From assembly GCA_032433765.1 (NCBI GenBank), contig JAVIAB010000160.1, positions 34,629,702 to 34,693,701 on the forward strand: a DNA stretch of 64,000 nucleotides. The letters run 5' to 3'. Position numbers and translations under genes: made by a program. This DNA comes from Megaustenia siamemsis. Lineage: Eukaryota > Mollusca > Gastropoda > Stylommatophora > Ariophantidae. The notes below the pieces were generated by a model. The model made no database searches and had not been told where the DNA came from. It saw nothing but the letters and a program-made list of their open reading frames with translations. Of the stretch, positions 37,223 to 49,800 are shown piece by piece (position 1 is the first letter of the stretch; every line of letters begins with the position of its first letter).

Positions 37223-38505
37223 AATGAAATGGATGATAATGAAAATAAAAAGGGTGATAGTGAAAATGGAAATAAATAAAGGATAACTAAACTAAAAGGA
37301 TGATAAGAATAATCAAATGGAGAAAAAAACTGACAAATTAATTGGACATATACTTAGAAGCGAAATGTCTAGGTTGGTTGGTTGACTGGCTGGTTGGTGG
37401 ATGAGTTGGTTACTGATCCAGCAGCCATGAGCTCAATAATACCATATACACTAGGAAGATCTAGCAGTAAATCTAGCAACAACAGGAAAAATCTAGAAGA
37501 GAAGAAAGGAATGAGACAGAATAACAACTAATTAGAGAAGACAGAGGCCATGTGAAATACTGAAATGCACATGATACATGATCTGTTGGTGACAATCATC
37601 AAATACTGCTACATGACATAAAACATATGAAAGAATGTAAATATATATATGCAACCAGTGACTGATCACATTAGCTCCATTACAAAAAATGTCAGAATTA
37701 CAGTAATTTAGACATCTTAACTGCCCATTGAATTAGGCAAAAATTCTATGTTTTGTGACATTTTTAAAAACCAGAATATGTGAGGTTACTCAATTGCCAA
37801 GAATCTAATTAATATGGCATGTCAACGAAAATTATAGCTAAGGACTAAATCAAAATGTTCAACGGTGAAATACAAAAAAGAATACAGCCTTGTCTACATT
37901 TCAACTTATAAAACATTGATGTTTTGGGGGGATAATCTGAATTTAGGAAAACATAAAACAAGAAACAGATACAAGAATTAACATAGAAAAACATAAACCA
38001 AATGATAGTGCATCACAGTCGGAGCATGTTTGTTCTAGATTTTATAAGTCATTATTTTTATATAATTTAATCTGTTAAAACAATAACTGTGTGTTTTGTT
38101 GTTATTTACAGAACAAACAACATATCTGGAATAAAAATGGAAAAGTTTTAATAAAAATGATGTCAGTTAATTCTGGAATCAGGTTGAGTCTAATGATCTA
38201 ATCACAGGTTACGTGTATATATGTGAATGACTAAAATAATTATGGCACTGTTTTAGGAAATACCAACTGGAATGAGTCAGAACATGTTACTGGTAGCAGA
38301 GTTCTGTGTCAAAGGGTATGACTGATCTACAGTCCAGCCTGTTTTTTCTATATTTTCTATTTCCCTTTTCTTATCCTATCCATGCAGTGCCAAGAAGCAC
38401 AAAATGAAGGAGATGCAGTTTTCTGTTTGAGGTAAGTGTGCCAACATATACAGACTAAAGTCCTGGCCCAAGCTTCCGGTTATTTTCAGTTTTTTCGTTG
38501 CATAT
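37223..38505. other. Intergenic, nothing recognised
   Basis: AT-rich; short ggttggttgac runs near 37372. No gene or repeat family is seen. Confidence 0.45.
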
Positions 38506-39055
38506 ATCTATCTATTGACCTATCGAGCCGTAGCTGGCCTATAGGGCATAGATGCAGATACTCTTTCTCTTATCTAAATTTTTATTCTAGCAGTTTTCAA
38601 TCCTTGTAAAGATATTTTATCAAATCCCGCCATTTGTCTCTGTTCTGTGCAAGCAGCTCTATCTCATTGAGGGAGCCGATTCCTGCTTCTCTTGTCTCTC
38701 TGATCATTTTCTTCTCAGTGTCTCTCTGGATCCGCCTCTTTTTCTCTTACCTGTTGTTTCCCACATGAGGGCTTCCTATGCTATTAGGTTATTATCTCTC
38801 CTCATCACATGATCAACATATGACCATCGTCTTTTCTTGATTACTGAAGATATTAGTGATTGATTGGCGATTTCTCTAATTTCTTCATTTGTTTTGAATT
38901 CATTCCATGCTATACCAAGTATTTTCCTTAGACATTTATTTTCGAATGCGTTCAACTTTGTTTCTATGTCTCTTGTTGTTTTCCAGCTCTCACGTGCATA
39001 TGTAAGAGTAGATAGTACGTTTGATTTGAATAGTCTAAGTTTTGTATTATTGTTG
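38506..39055 (-). mobile_element. LINE A copy 6, 5'-truncated
   Basis: Minus-strand A element from about 39055 to the tatctatctattgacc tail at 38506. It includes the NKCLRKILGIAWNEF-like, EIREIANQ and RRWSYVDHVMRR-like regions. It differs from the young copies by scattered substitutions and carries the caatccttg insert also seen in copies 2 and 3, marking an older subfamily. Confidence 0.85.
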
Positions 39056-39286
39056 TATGACTAAGACTAAAGTCTGCTTCTTCAAAAACAATATAAAAAA
39101 CATATTACTATAGGATTAGGAATCCAGGAAGCTCACCAGATCCATCTGTTCAAAATTAGAAAATCCTCAGATTCCTTAGTAGAAAACTGGTGTCTTCTGA
39201 TCTAACATTATTTTCAAGAAGATCTTCACAATAAATCTTGCATTGAAGATGACGGTGCCAAAATTTAGGAAATATGGCACTTGACA

Positions 39287-39418
39287 GACCATGTTTTCAG
39301 AAAACCACAAAAGTTCTCAGGCCGTGTTTTCAGAAAACCACAAAAGTTCTCAGGCAGTGTTTTCAGAAAACCACAAAAGTTCTCAGGCCGTGTTTTCAGA
39401 AAACCTACAAAAGTTCTA
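39287..39418. repeat. Minisatellite, 33 bp x 4
   Basis: The unit is about gccgtgttttcagaaaacca plus caaaagttctcag. Because the period is a multiple of three, all three forward frames stay open across it. There is no evidence that any is a gene. Confidence 0.9.
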
Positions 39419-39469
39419 CCACAAAAAGCCCTTCTTCAGATTCTCTCCAGAACTGGAGGAAGACTTAAA

Positions 39470-40725
39470 GAGATATGACAGAGAATGGTTGATAAAGAAT
39501 TGAAAGAGATTGACTTCACTTGGTGTGGGCTGACTTAAGACTGACAACAAAGACAATCTCAAATGGTGATTTTGTGGGTATATCTTTGATGCTTGAAGTG
39601 CATTAATTGATTGATAAATTTACTGACTACTGCATCTTCAAACTTTCATGACATGAAACTGATCAAAGACAATAACAAAACACAAAAGAGAAGCACCTTG
39701 TTCCTTCTTACTTCCAATTATATCCCTTCAGGGTTGAGAAAAATACAAATTAAGAAGCCATAAGTGAAAATTTGATGCTGGTAATATAAAGAAGTGGGCA
39801 CCAAAAAATGTATGTAACAAAAATATTACTCCAGAAACATAATATCCATTTTTTTTTAAATAGAACAAAAACATAAGTAAATTTTATTACAAAAAGAATA
39901 TTTTTTTAAAATAATGTGATAACTCATTAAGATAAGTGTCTTAAGTTGAATGATTTTATATTTTTAAAATTCTAATTACAACAATTTCTCTTTTGTTCAT
40001 TAAAAATTTTAGCTTAATTAAACTGAAATAGATCTCATAAAGTCTTCAAGTTCCAATCCAACACTTTGTTATAGTCTTGATTTGAAACCAACAAAATGTT
40101 ATGTTTACCAATCATTACATGATTCAAATACAAACAATATATGCTGATATGCAAAGTAACATTTCTCCCAGTATAAAAATAACTGGTATAGAACTAAAAC
40201 AATTGACAATAATCATATCGAGCGTATTGACTGAATTATTGCATCATGAATAAATCCCACATCTGATTACAACCACAAAACAAATATTAATAACTTTAAT
40301 GGGGTATGAGAAGTGATCCATTGAAATAAAAATATTTACGAAACAATATTTTAAAAAAAATTAAATTAGTGCACACACAAAAATATTAATACAGCCAGAG
40401 TGATCCTGTGGTTGACAAAGTTCACGCAACCTTGGAGATGTCCTTAACATAAATTATAACATTTCATTTATTCATAAATCAAGTCTGAATCAATAATCAT
40501 ATTGTGGAGATTGTTGACCCTAATATGTCTAAACCACTTGTGGGGTAATGTATTTAAAGTTAGATGTATGTATTTTCTTTGAAACTTATTTTCCATTATG
40601 TCATCAATTTACTATTACTAGACAATACAAGATAGCACATAAATAAGATCAGTACATAAAAGAAGACTAACATTTTCAGACAAAGAACTACAATGTGTAG
40701 CCTTAGGAGAACACCATCACAAAAT
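39470..40725. other. Intergenic, nothing recognised
   Basis: AT-rich sequence with no credible gene. Confidence 0.45.
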
Positions 40726-40727
40726 GT

Positions 40728-40860
40728 CTATCACTCGTGCTGTGGAGCACCTAAACAGACTCCTGGACATATCCTACAAGACTATACCACTCTAAACAAT
40801 AAAAAACATGCAAATATGGTCAAGAGAAGTAACTCTGCACAACAAACTAGGGGGAACTGA
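40728..40860 (+). mobile_element. LINE F fragment (C-terminal zinc-knuckle-like end)
   Basis: Forward frame reads CCGAPKQTPGHILQDYTTLN, matching the CGQALQNAKHILQDC region of LINE F at 63600-63530. It is short and degraded. Confidence 0.5.
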
Positions 40861-41427
40861 CAAATAGTTACTATTTTTGATGTTTCATAGAAGTTGCTCA
40901 GAGAAGAGGAAATCTCAAGTGTGGCTTCAGAGCCTAGTATTAGATTGAGAACAAAAACATCCCAGATGGTAACATCAACATTAAACCACCGAGGACATCG
41001 GACTCGACTGGAAGGAAATAAATAAAATGTCCAAAAATAAGGATTCTAGTGAGACCTTGTCTGTGGCCTATGCTCCCAAAAGACATCTGAAGGAGTTTGA
41101 TTGACCAATGATCAAACATCAGAATTGAAACTTTTAAAAAAAGTATTCAGTTACTCATGGATTTCTGTTCTTCCCTTACTGAGCTGCTAAAGTGCTGTAT
41201 ATTGGTTACCTTGGTATGTGTTAATTATGCATGTAGACACAATGGGGTGATCCCCTTATATGGGCCTATGTAGCAGTGTCTGCTGCTTAAGACTTGTCCC
41301 CATAAAAACTATATTGCTAAGAACTATATCTATAAGTTGAAGTGATGGTTTTCTTCAAGCCTTAAACCATATGGGGATTATCATGTTAGTCATAATGTCC
41401 ATATTTTTAAACGACCAGTGGCACATT

Positions 41428-41708
41428 TTATGGGTATATAAAAAAGTAAAGTACCCCCATCACGTCAAATGGCGTATAGGGAATATGGTGTTAGTGGCCA
41501 TAAATTTTACAGACTTTCGACACATGATTTTTGGGGTAATGTGGTCGGTATTACGCCCGTGCTGCTTTACTTTCCAAGAAAAAAATCCGGTACCCATTAA
41601 AGACTGGGTGAACCCGGAAGCCGTTGGTTGGGATCTAACCCTACCTCTTGTCCTTTGTAGTCCAGTTCACTAACCACTGAGCTATCGTGGCTCCCTTATG
41701 GGTATATA
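41428..41708 (-). mobile_element. SINE T copy 9 with target-site duplication
   Basis: The insertion is 41441-41695, flanked by the 13 bp repeat ttatgggtatata at 41428-41440 and 41696-41708. Complete, with tRNA-like head. Confidence 0.93.
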
Positions 41709-41889
41709 GTCAGTATCATTTCAGGCCATTTACTTCCCCAGAAAAAAAAAATATTTTGAGAGGCTGGGTGAGCCCTGAAGTCATGTTGGTCTTAAAAAAC
41801 AGTAGTCACATCTCAGAATTAAAGTCACAAACTTCAGATCAGTCGCTGCAACTTTCTCCATATTTATTATCAAGTCTAAATATGAGAAC

Positions 41890-42315
41890 TTCAGTGCTGA
41901 GTATCTCATCTGATACTTAATTCTGAAAAAATGTCTGTGCTGATTAATTTATCTAAGACTTAATTCTAACAAATTTCTGTGCTGAGTATCTCATCTAACA
42001 TTTAATTCTAAACAAACTTCTGTGCTGAGTATCTCATCTAACATTTAATTCTGCACAAATTTCTGTGCTGAGTATCTCATCTAACATGTAATTCTAAACA
42101 AACTTCTGTGCTGAGTATCTCATCTAACACTTAATTCTGAACAAACTTCTGTTTTGAGTATCTCATCTAACATTTAATTCTGAACAAACTTCTATGCTGA
42201 GTATCTCATCTAACACTTAATTCTGAACAAACTTCTGTGTTGAGTATCTCATCTAACACTTAATTTCAAACAAACTTCTATGCTGAGTATCTCATCTAAC
42301 ACTTAATTCTAAACA
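41890..42315. repeat. Minisatellite, ~43 bp x 10
   Basis: The unit is about acttctgtgctgagtatctc plus atctaacatttaattctgaacaa. Ten units vary at a few positions; the second is the most diverged. Confidence 0.9.
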
Positions 42316-42564
42316 ATCTGTGTAAGCAGCTGACCTTCCAGGAATGTTTTGTAAACAATGTAGAGTTGGTGATCAATTTGGAACATTATAAATTTACTTT
42401 GATATTTAGAATGATTTATTTCAATTTACAAATTGCTACATGGTAATGCAGAAGTAGCAGCAATGATCACTAAAATGTATGTCTAAATATATATATATCA
42501 ATGAAACCATAGTAGGCAGAGTGATACTGACCATATCGCCTGTAAATATGTCAATGCCATCACC

Positions 42565-42800
42565 ATTCTTTCTTTCTTCTTTCTTTTCTCTTTTCACCGA
42601 TACCGAAATGTGTCATGGTTTATATCATTTGTCGTTCTTGAGCTGCTTGAAATTAGTGATTTTCCTTTGTTGTTACATGTCTTTATCACTGCATCTATCC
42701 ATCTTCTTCTAGGTCTTCCTCTTGGTCTTTTTCCATGCATTCTTGAGAAGAATGCCCTTGATGGTGATGCCATCACCATAGTCCCCATAAATGTCACTGG
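42565..42800 (-). mobile_element. LINE D fragment (3' end)
   Basis: Minus-strand frame includes KRPRGRPRRRWIDAVIK, the basic tail common at the C-terminus of non-LTR RTs, then a diverged end. It matches 45185-45370. Confidence 0.7.
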
Positions 42801-43001
42801 ATATAATATGAACCCCTTATTTAAGTTTGTTCATACAGAAGTGTCATTCAAAAACATGAAAAGTGATTAATTTCTAGAATGTTCAACTTACATAAAAGTT
42901 TGGAGCAAATTCATGTAAAGAACATGCTTCATGGTCATTAACTATTATTATACTATAAATTAGAAAATTATATAAATTAAAATAATTATAAATCAGTGTG
43001 G

Positions 43002-43007
43002 TTTATT
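43002..43007 (-). promoter_or_regulatory. Possible MMACHC polyadenylation signal
   Basis: AATAAA on the minus strand, about 410 bases past the MMACHC stop. Position is plausible, but a T-rich stretch here makes chance occurrence likely. Confidence 0.3.
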
Positions 43008-43123
43008 TTTTTTTTTTATATTAAATCTTGAAGACTTACAATGCTTCAAATGAAATTTATAAAATTCTACAATTATTTCACGAGCACCAAATTGAACAAT
43101 AGACCATTTGAATAAACCTTCAA

Positions 43124-43351
43124 ACAATAAAAATGGCATTCTCCAACAAATCTTGGTATTTGGTATTCAGGCAATGAAAGTGGTATTCTCCAACAAATCT
43201 TGGTATTTGGTATTCAGGCAATGAAAGTGGTATTCTCCAACAAATCTTGGTATTTGGTATTCAGGCAATGAAAGTGGTATTCTCCAACAAATCTTGGTAC
43301 TTGGTATTCAGGCAATGAAAGTGGTATTCTCCAACAAATCTTGGTACTTGG
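43124..43351. repeat. Minisatellite, 47 bp x ~4.7, downstream of MMACHC
   Basis: The unit starts gcaatgaaagtggtattctc and ends ggtatttggtattcag. Copies are nearly identical. It lies about 60 bp past the MMACHC stop and probably within its 3' untranslated region. Confidence 0.9.
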
Positions 43352-43413
43352 TTTGTAACAAATTTTTTTCACAAGTTCAGCACTGGTTAGTTCATGAGTT
43401 CAGTGGCCAGGCA

Positions 43414-43854
43414 CTAGAAGATTTCCGGAGAAATAATGTGAGAATTTTTTTCATTGCCGCATGTAGCAAAACTTCGCTCAGCAATATTGTTATCTTCCCT
43501 AATGTTTGCCTCATGATTGGTATGATTGTTCAGCTGCTCACAAATTTGCTCTTTTTTTCTATATTTCTCACGTAACTTCATTATCAGCGGTTTGCGATCT
43601 TTAGGCAGTGTTGCAAAGTATTCTTTCTGATCTTTCGAGTACTTCTTCTCAACTTTGATGACATCCCGATATCTCCAATCCTTCCAATGATTTGTAAACA
43701 AGTCCAGCAACTCTGCCCTTTCTGCTTGGCCTTGTATGCAGTCAATTGGCTCAGTGTGTGGAAGATCTGGGCTTTGAACTGACTTAAAGATGATGACTCC
43801 TCTAACAGCAAACCAACCACCATATTTTGGATGAATACAGACACCAAAGACAGT
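43414..43854 (-). CDS. MMACHC: MMACHC exon 4 (last)
   Basis: Acceptor tttcag just above 43854. 146 codons plus TAG at 43416-43414. It begins TVFGVCIHPKYGGWFAVRG and contains SPDLPHTEPIDC and HWKDWRYRDVI. The last ~60 residues are polar and probably disordered. Confidence 0.95.
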   Translation of the reverse strand, partial: TVFGVCIHPKYGGWFAVRGVIIFKSVQSPDLPHTEPIDCIQGQAERAELLDLFTNHWKDWRYRDVIKVEKKYSKDQKEYFATLPKDRKPLIMKLREKYRKKEQICEQLNNHTNHEANIREDNNIAERSFATCGNEKNSHIISPEIF

Positions 43855-46800
43855 CTGAAAATTTTAAAAATAATAACAAAAATATAGTTTAAAGCAAGAT
43901 TTCAATTTTATAAAGGAGAAAGAAAGAACATCACATCCTGCAGTGTATATGGAATATGGTTTGTGGGAATATGGTGTAGAAGGAATATGGTATGTGGGGA
44001 ATATGGTGAGTGGGGAAAATGGTGAGTGAGGAATGTGGTGTGTGAGGAATATGGTGAGTCGGGAATATGATGTATGGGCAATATGTATAAAATGATATCT
44101 TTCTCAGAATGTATGCTGGTGAGATGCATATACTACTATTGGTTGGAAGATACAGGTATCACAGGTCCATCTGGTAGCAGCATCATAATAATAAGAGATT
44201 AACTATTTCCATATGGTGACTACAGTGCCAACACAGTGTGGTTCATGCAAAGGGTTTAGTCAATTTAGGTATTAATTAATGGAGACATGCATTGTTCTCA
44301 CTTGGAAGATCAGACTTTTGTCTTTTATTTTTAGCTGCATGATGTGGGTGTATGTACAACCAGAAGTAATCCAAATTCAAACCCTTTACTGTCTGCTAAA
44401 GAGGGCTGTGAACCAACAGATGTTACTGGAGTGCAATAATACTGAATTTTCATCAAAATCAATTAATTTTTCAAGATACTGTTACAGTATGAATCCATGT
44501 ATCACTCTTTTTTTCTTTTATCTCAATTTATAGTGGGCAATAACAAAAGTCAAAGTGTTCCAACATATTACCTTTCCTTCAAACGGATCTGGATTCAAGG
44601 CCCTGCGGGTATAGTAATATGCTGCACCAGCAACATGAGAGGCTGGTTGTACAAGGACTCTTGCACGCCTCTTTGGTGTCATTTCAAAATCATGAATGAC
44701 TTCCACATCTTCATCATGAAAAATCTGGAAGAGAGTGATACCAGACTTAACGATTTACTATTACATTAACATATTCCTAACACAGGCAGCAAAATGTGGC
44801 TCTAGTAACCAACAAGAGAAATCCAGGAGCTGCGTTTTGTGGTTTTTAATTTATTGATGTTTCCACGATTATTTCCGCTAAAACTTTGTAATTCCCTTAT
44901 GTAACATCTTTTTCTAAATTCCTGAGCAAATTGTTTGAACAAACTGCATTTTTTAGATCAATTTTAATTTATTTTCTACATGTTATTTTTAATTTTTTTT
45001 TTTCAATTCTAAAAAACTGCATTGCCACAACAAGTTAACCCCTTGGTAGCCAATGTGTTAAGCTAAAGACAAAATTACAAATACTGAGTGGATGCTCAGA
45101 TATAGGCTTAACTGGTTTGAGCATGAAGTGCATAACTAAAGGACTTCAAAAACATAGGATGAAGCATGAGCTACACAAACTGCTGTCACTTTGGAAGGGA
45201 CACTTCTTCTTTTCTTTTTTCACTGATACCTAAAAGGTGTCGTGGTTTATATCTTTTGTCGTTCTTGAGCTGCTCGAACTGTCTGAATTAGTGACTTTCC
45301 TTTGTTGTTATTTTTCTGGGTCTTCCTCTTGGTCTTTTTCCATACATTCTCGAGAATGCCCTTGATGGTAATTGATAAGGATTCATTCTGACCAGGTGAC
45401 CAAACCATTTAAAACTATAAACTATTATTGCAAACTATTTTTCTTATGGTTTCATTTGGTATTCTATCTATTCTTGTGTTGTTTGTTACTTTTCTCAAGC
45501 ATTGCATCTCACATGTATTGATCTTTCTTAAATGTGAATTAGAAAGGGTCCATGTTTGACTTTCATAGCACAAAGCTGGTATGAAAATGCTATTTATCAT
45601 TTGCTGTTTAGCTGCCATAGAAATGTTTGGATGTCTTAGCAATGGTGAAAGCTGGTATGTGACAGCATTTCCTTTTTGTATTCTCATGTCAATTTCTCTG
45701 TCTAGTTTTCCATCTTCTGTGAACATTGTGCCTAAATACTTGAATTCCTCTACCTGTTTTATTTCTTTATCTTTGATCTTAATGTTTAAAGGGTGTCTTA
45801 ATTTGCTTATTCTTATAGCCTCTGTTTTTGCTGTGTTAATTTTCATACTGTAGTTTGTGCAGCTTTTATCTACAGATGTTAAATGCTTTTGTAGCAGGTT
45901 TTCATCCTCATATATTAGGCATTGGTCATCTGCGAAGAGTAGCTCATTGATGTTGGAGTTTTCTACCTCTATGGGACACTAACCCACAGCTAAACAAGAT
46001 CTCACTCAACCTTCAAGTCTGGCTCCTTAGTTATAGTCTGTGGAAAAACAGACTAGCCAACAAGTCGAGGATCATCTTTGTGCCCTTTAGTGGTGTAGTC
46101 AGTTGATAAAATTGACCTAGTATTACTTCTACTATGGACAAGCTCCAATTACTTCTACTATGGACAAGCTCCAATTACTTCTACTATGGACAGGCTCCAA
46201 TTACTTCTACTATGGACAAGCTCCAGCTTCTCCAACCGAATCAATTAAATCAAGAGAGTCATTACAGCTGCCACATTGACTTCATGATTCTAAGAGCTAA
46301 TGGCAACCTTGCAGCATTAGATCAACATGTTTGGTTTAAAATTAACGTTATGTGTTGTCTTTGAAAAAGATCTGACTGAAATGTGGAATATGTCAATTGT
46401 GGTGTCTTTTTCATACTAGTTGTAACTCTTCTTCTGCATTTTTCCAACAATTTTTTTGTCCTCTACATAGTCCAGCAAGCTGTGATAATTGCACTGTCAT
46501 CCTCAGTTAAGCCATCTTTGAGCATCAGGTTTGTTATCCCTCTTTGATACCTACATACACTCTACAAGACTGGTCAGTCTGTCTTGAGAGCCACTACAGA
46601 ATGTAGGGATAGAATCTTGATCAATTCTGTTTTACTGGATGCAAACAGTCAGCTGAGTCATTAACAACTTTCAGCCAAAAATGTGTCCAATATGACCACA
46701 TAAAGCTGTAAAAATATCTAGTTTAGTTCCAATGATTTTTCTCTACCACTAATTTGACTGGAGCCGCGATAGCTCAGTGGTTAGTGAACTGAACTACAAA

Positions 46801-49800
46801 GGACAAGGGGTAGGGTTCGATCCTAACTGACGGCTTCCAGGTTCACCCAGCCTTAAATGGGTACCGGATTTTTTTCTGGGAAAGTAAAGCAGCACGGGCG
46901 TAATACCGACCACATTACCCCAAAAATCATGTGCTGAAGATCTGTAAAATATATGGTCACTAACACCATATTTCCCTATAAGCCACTTGGCGTGACGGGG
47001 GTACTTTACTTTTTCTTTTTTACTAATTTGACTAAAACCCACAAAACTTGATGTCCATGCTAAATTCCAAAGAAAATTATTTTTTGTTTACTAGTCATAA
47101 TCCATCCATGAATGACAGACGTAAAAGAAACCTGTGGTTTGTAACACACCCCAGTTGACCATGTTACATGAAGATGAACATACTGTGTACAAATCAAAGT
47201 TAAAAACACATAAACACCCTAACAGAAAAAAAAAACTCTACCCCTACTAGTAATCAAGCCCACACTCATCTGCCGTAACCCAGGCAAATAAAGACAAGTT
47301 AACACCAAGAACTATTTGTAAAAATACTTATATATTTTACTTCATTTCTAGAGTTTTAAGAAGAGCTCATGTAAATAAGTAAGCTTGTAGTACTATTTCA
47401 AAGATGGTAATTACAGTATAATAATAATATTTTAAAAAAAAAAAAAAAAAAAAAGTAAACAAATAAGGATGTCACATTACTTAATTAATGGAAACAACAA
47501 ATTTGGTGTATTACAGCAAGTAGAGATGGAGATATTTTAACATGACATAAAACTTGAACAGCTAAATTTAACAAAACAATATCAAAAAATAGAACCATGA
47601 AGCATACAGGTATGGGTTCCTGAACTTCTTGTTGCCCCTTTCCCCTGCCAGCAATATCCTCCCCCCCCCTCTCATTCACTGACACACTGAAAATCGAGCA
47701 GATAGATTTCATATATATGTGTACCTTTTTGGCAAGAGAAAAGTAGTACTGCATGCACTTATCAAGTAGATCTAATGTGCCATAGCAGTCATCACGACAA
47801 ATGAAAGGCACAAATGCATTCTCAAACATATCTGGTGCACTGATGACAACATATGCCAGTGTGTCTGGGTGTAAGTTAAACTGGTAAGAAGCATCAACTT
47901 GCTCATTATACCACCCTATCTGAAAAAAGAATACAAATTCAATACATTAACTTTCAAAAATTTGGTAAAGCTGAAATAATGGCTAAATGATGTTCCTCTC
48001 CAGCATTTGCCAGTGATTACTTCTTTTATTTTTCTCTGCCCTTAAAACAAAAGGTCATGAAGTGGATTATAGCTGTATGGTATGGTATGGTAACACAATT
48101 ACAGCTAGCCACAATATTTATGTCCTTTAACTCAACAAATCTGACATTGTTTTGTCATCCTTTTGTACCAGGTGACCTTTTCTCTTTGATTACTACACCA
48201 TTTGCCAACCTGAGTCCACAGTAAGGTGGACTAGGATCATATCATATTCAGTGACTAGTTTTCGGCTCACTAATCCCAACAAATGCAGTCAGTCACTGTC
48301 CACTTTGAGCCCAAATGACTTGATCCAAGTAGTCTTTAAACTAGGTTTCTAAAAGGAACATATTCCATTTATATGGCTTGTGGAAATATTTAACAACAAA
48401 ATCATGCACTAAGTAAAAGTCAGGTTGTAACACAGACACTCATTCATCTCACTGCTGATCTTGAAAGAAGAATATAAAAGGCTTTGGAAATGAGATGGCA
48501 TAGAGAAAAAGTAGAAAAGATCTTGAGCATATCTTATCATAAAATACATAGCTGATAACATCAACATCAGTGAGGAAGTCAACAAATATATTTCAAGCGA
48601 AGTGCTCAACAAAATCCAATGATTAACAGGAAAAACACTCAGAGCAGAGTAGTGTATAATAGTGTAGTGTGTAACTATTACTAACAGTGTAATGTACATT
48701 TCATAACTTTGGTTATGGAAGGCCCTGGTATCACCGCAAACGAATTAAAATCCATAATTGCTCAATCGCTTGTGCCAGTGGAATCATCCAAATTACTAAC
48801 TCATCTCCCAAACAAAGAAAGGTAGCTGTAGTCCCCATCATATCAGTCTCAGCACACGCCAAAAGACATAAGGCGAAACCGCACAGAAAGTGAACACAGC
48901 CAGCTGTTCCCTGTTATATGATATCATCATTCATCATAAACATGATCAAAAAGGATGAAACACACAGCTCATGGTGTGCACAGAGCACCTAACTCAGTAG
49001 CTCCTGCAACAAGCCGGACTTGGAATATGAGGAAACTGCAACGGGGAATACTGTCATACAAAGCCTTCAATGGCTCCTGCCACCTATCCACCATATTTAC
49101 CAGAAGTTCACGTCCTCCTGAAAATGATGATCGTCATATTTTTCAAATGTATAGGGCGTGATGATGTTAAGACATCGTTTTTGACTCCAAATCTGAACAT
49201 ATAACACAGTTAGTCGTCAGATTATCCCCTTTGCACATCAAACTACAGACCGTAAGATTAGCATATGGCCGGTCTTGGGATATACGATGAGCCATTATGA
49301 TGACACAACACACACAACAATGGCACCACCCTTAGATTCCTGATTACTCTAGTGAATGCAGCCTACAACGAACGAAACACGGTGCAAATTCCCTAAAGAG
49401 ATAAAACCTCGGCTGACTTGACGAAGCAGTTCACATTGATGAGTTGTAACATGTAAATAACTTGTGTCAAGCAATTCCAACAACGGTCATGAACAGTACT
49501 CAATGTGACGTAAAGCGTATCAGCTCTAGACGGTGGAAGGTCGCTTTCACAACACTTGATTTGTCAAAAAGGAATATTGCCGTGCGTACTACACCGCTTC
49601 ATCAGCGCAGATGTGTTAAGTAGAGCATCATTTTGACTTTAACACAGAAAAGTGCAATGGAAAGCCAAAATTAATCAGACCTCAAATGCACTTTCTGCAG
49701 CGATCGAGAGAATGTCAATTAGTTCCATCATCTTGGAACGGAAGTACATTTTGTAACTATTACTAACTAACCCTAAAGATCTACAACAATTACTTAATCA

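Noticed and set aside
39274..39503. Three overlapping open frames with 11-residue repeats
   Set aside because: They result from a 33 bp minisatellite; no start context, splice signal or similarity supports a protein.
46760..46835. tRNA gene on the plus strand
   Set aside because: A and B boxes are good, but no proper cloverleaf closes and the sequence is repeated ten times with a common body; it is the SINE T head.
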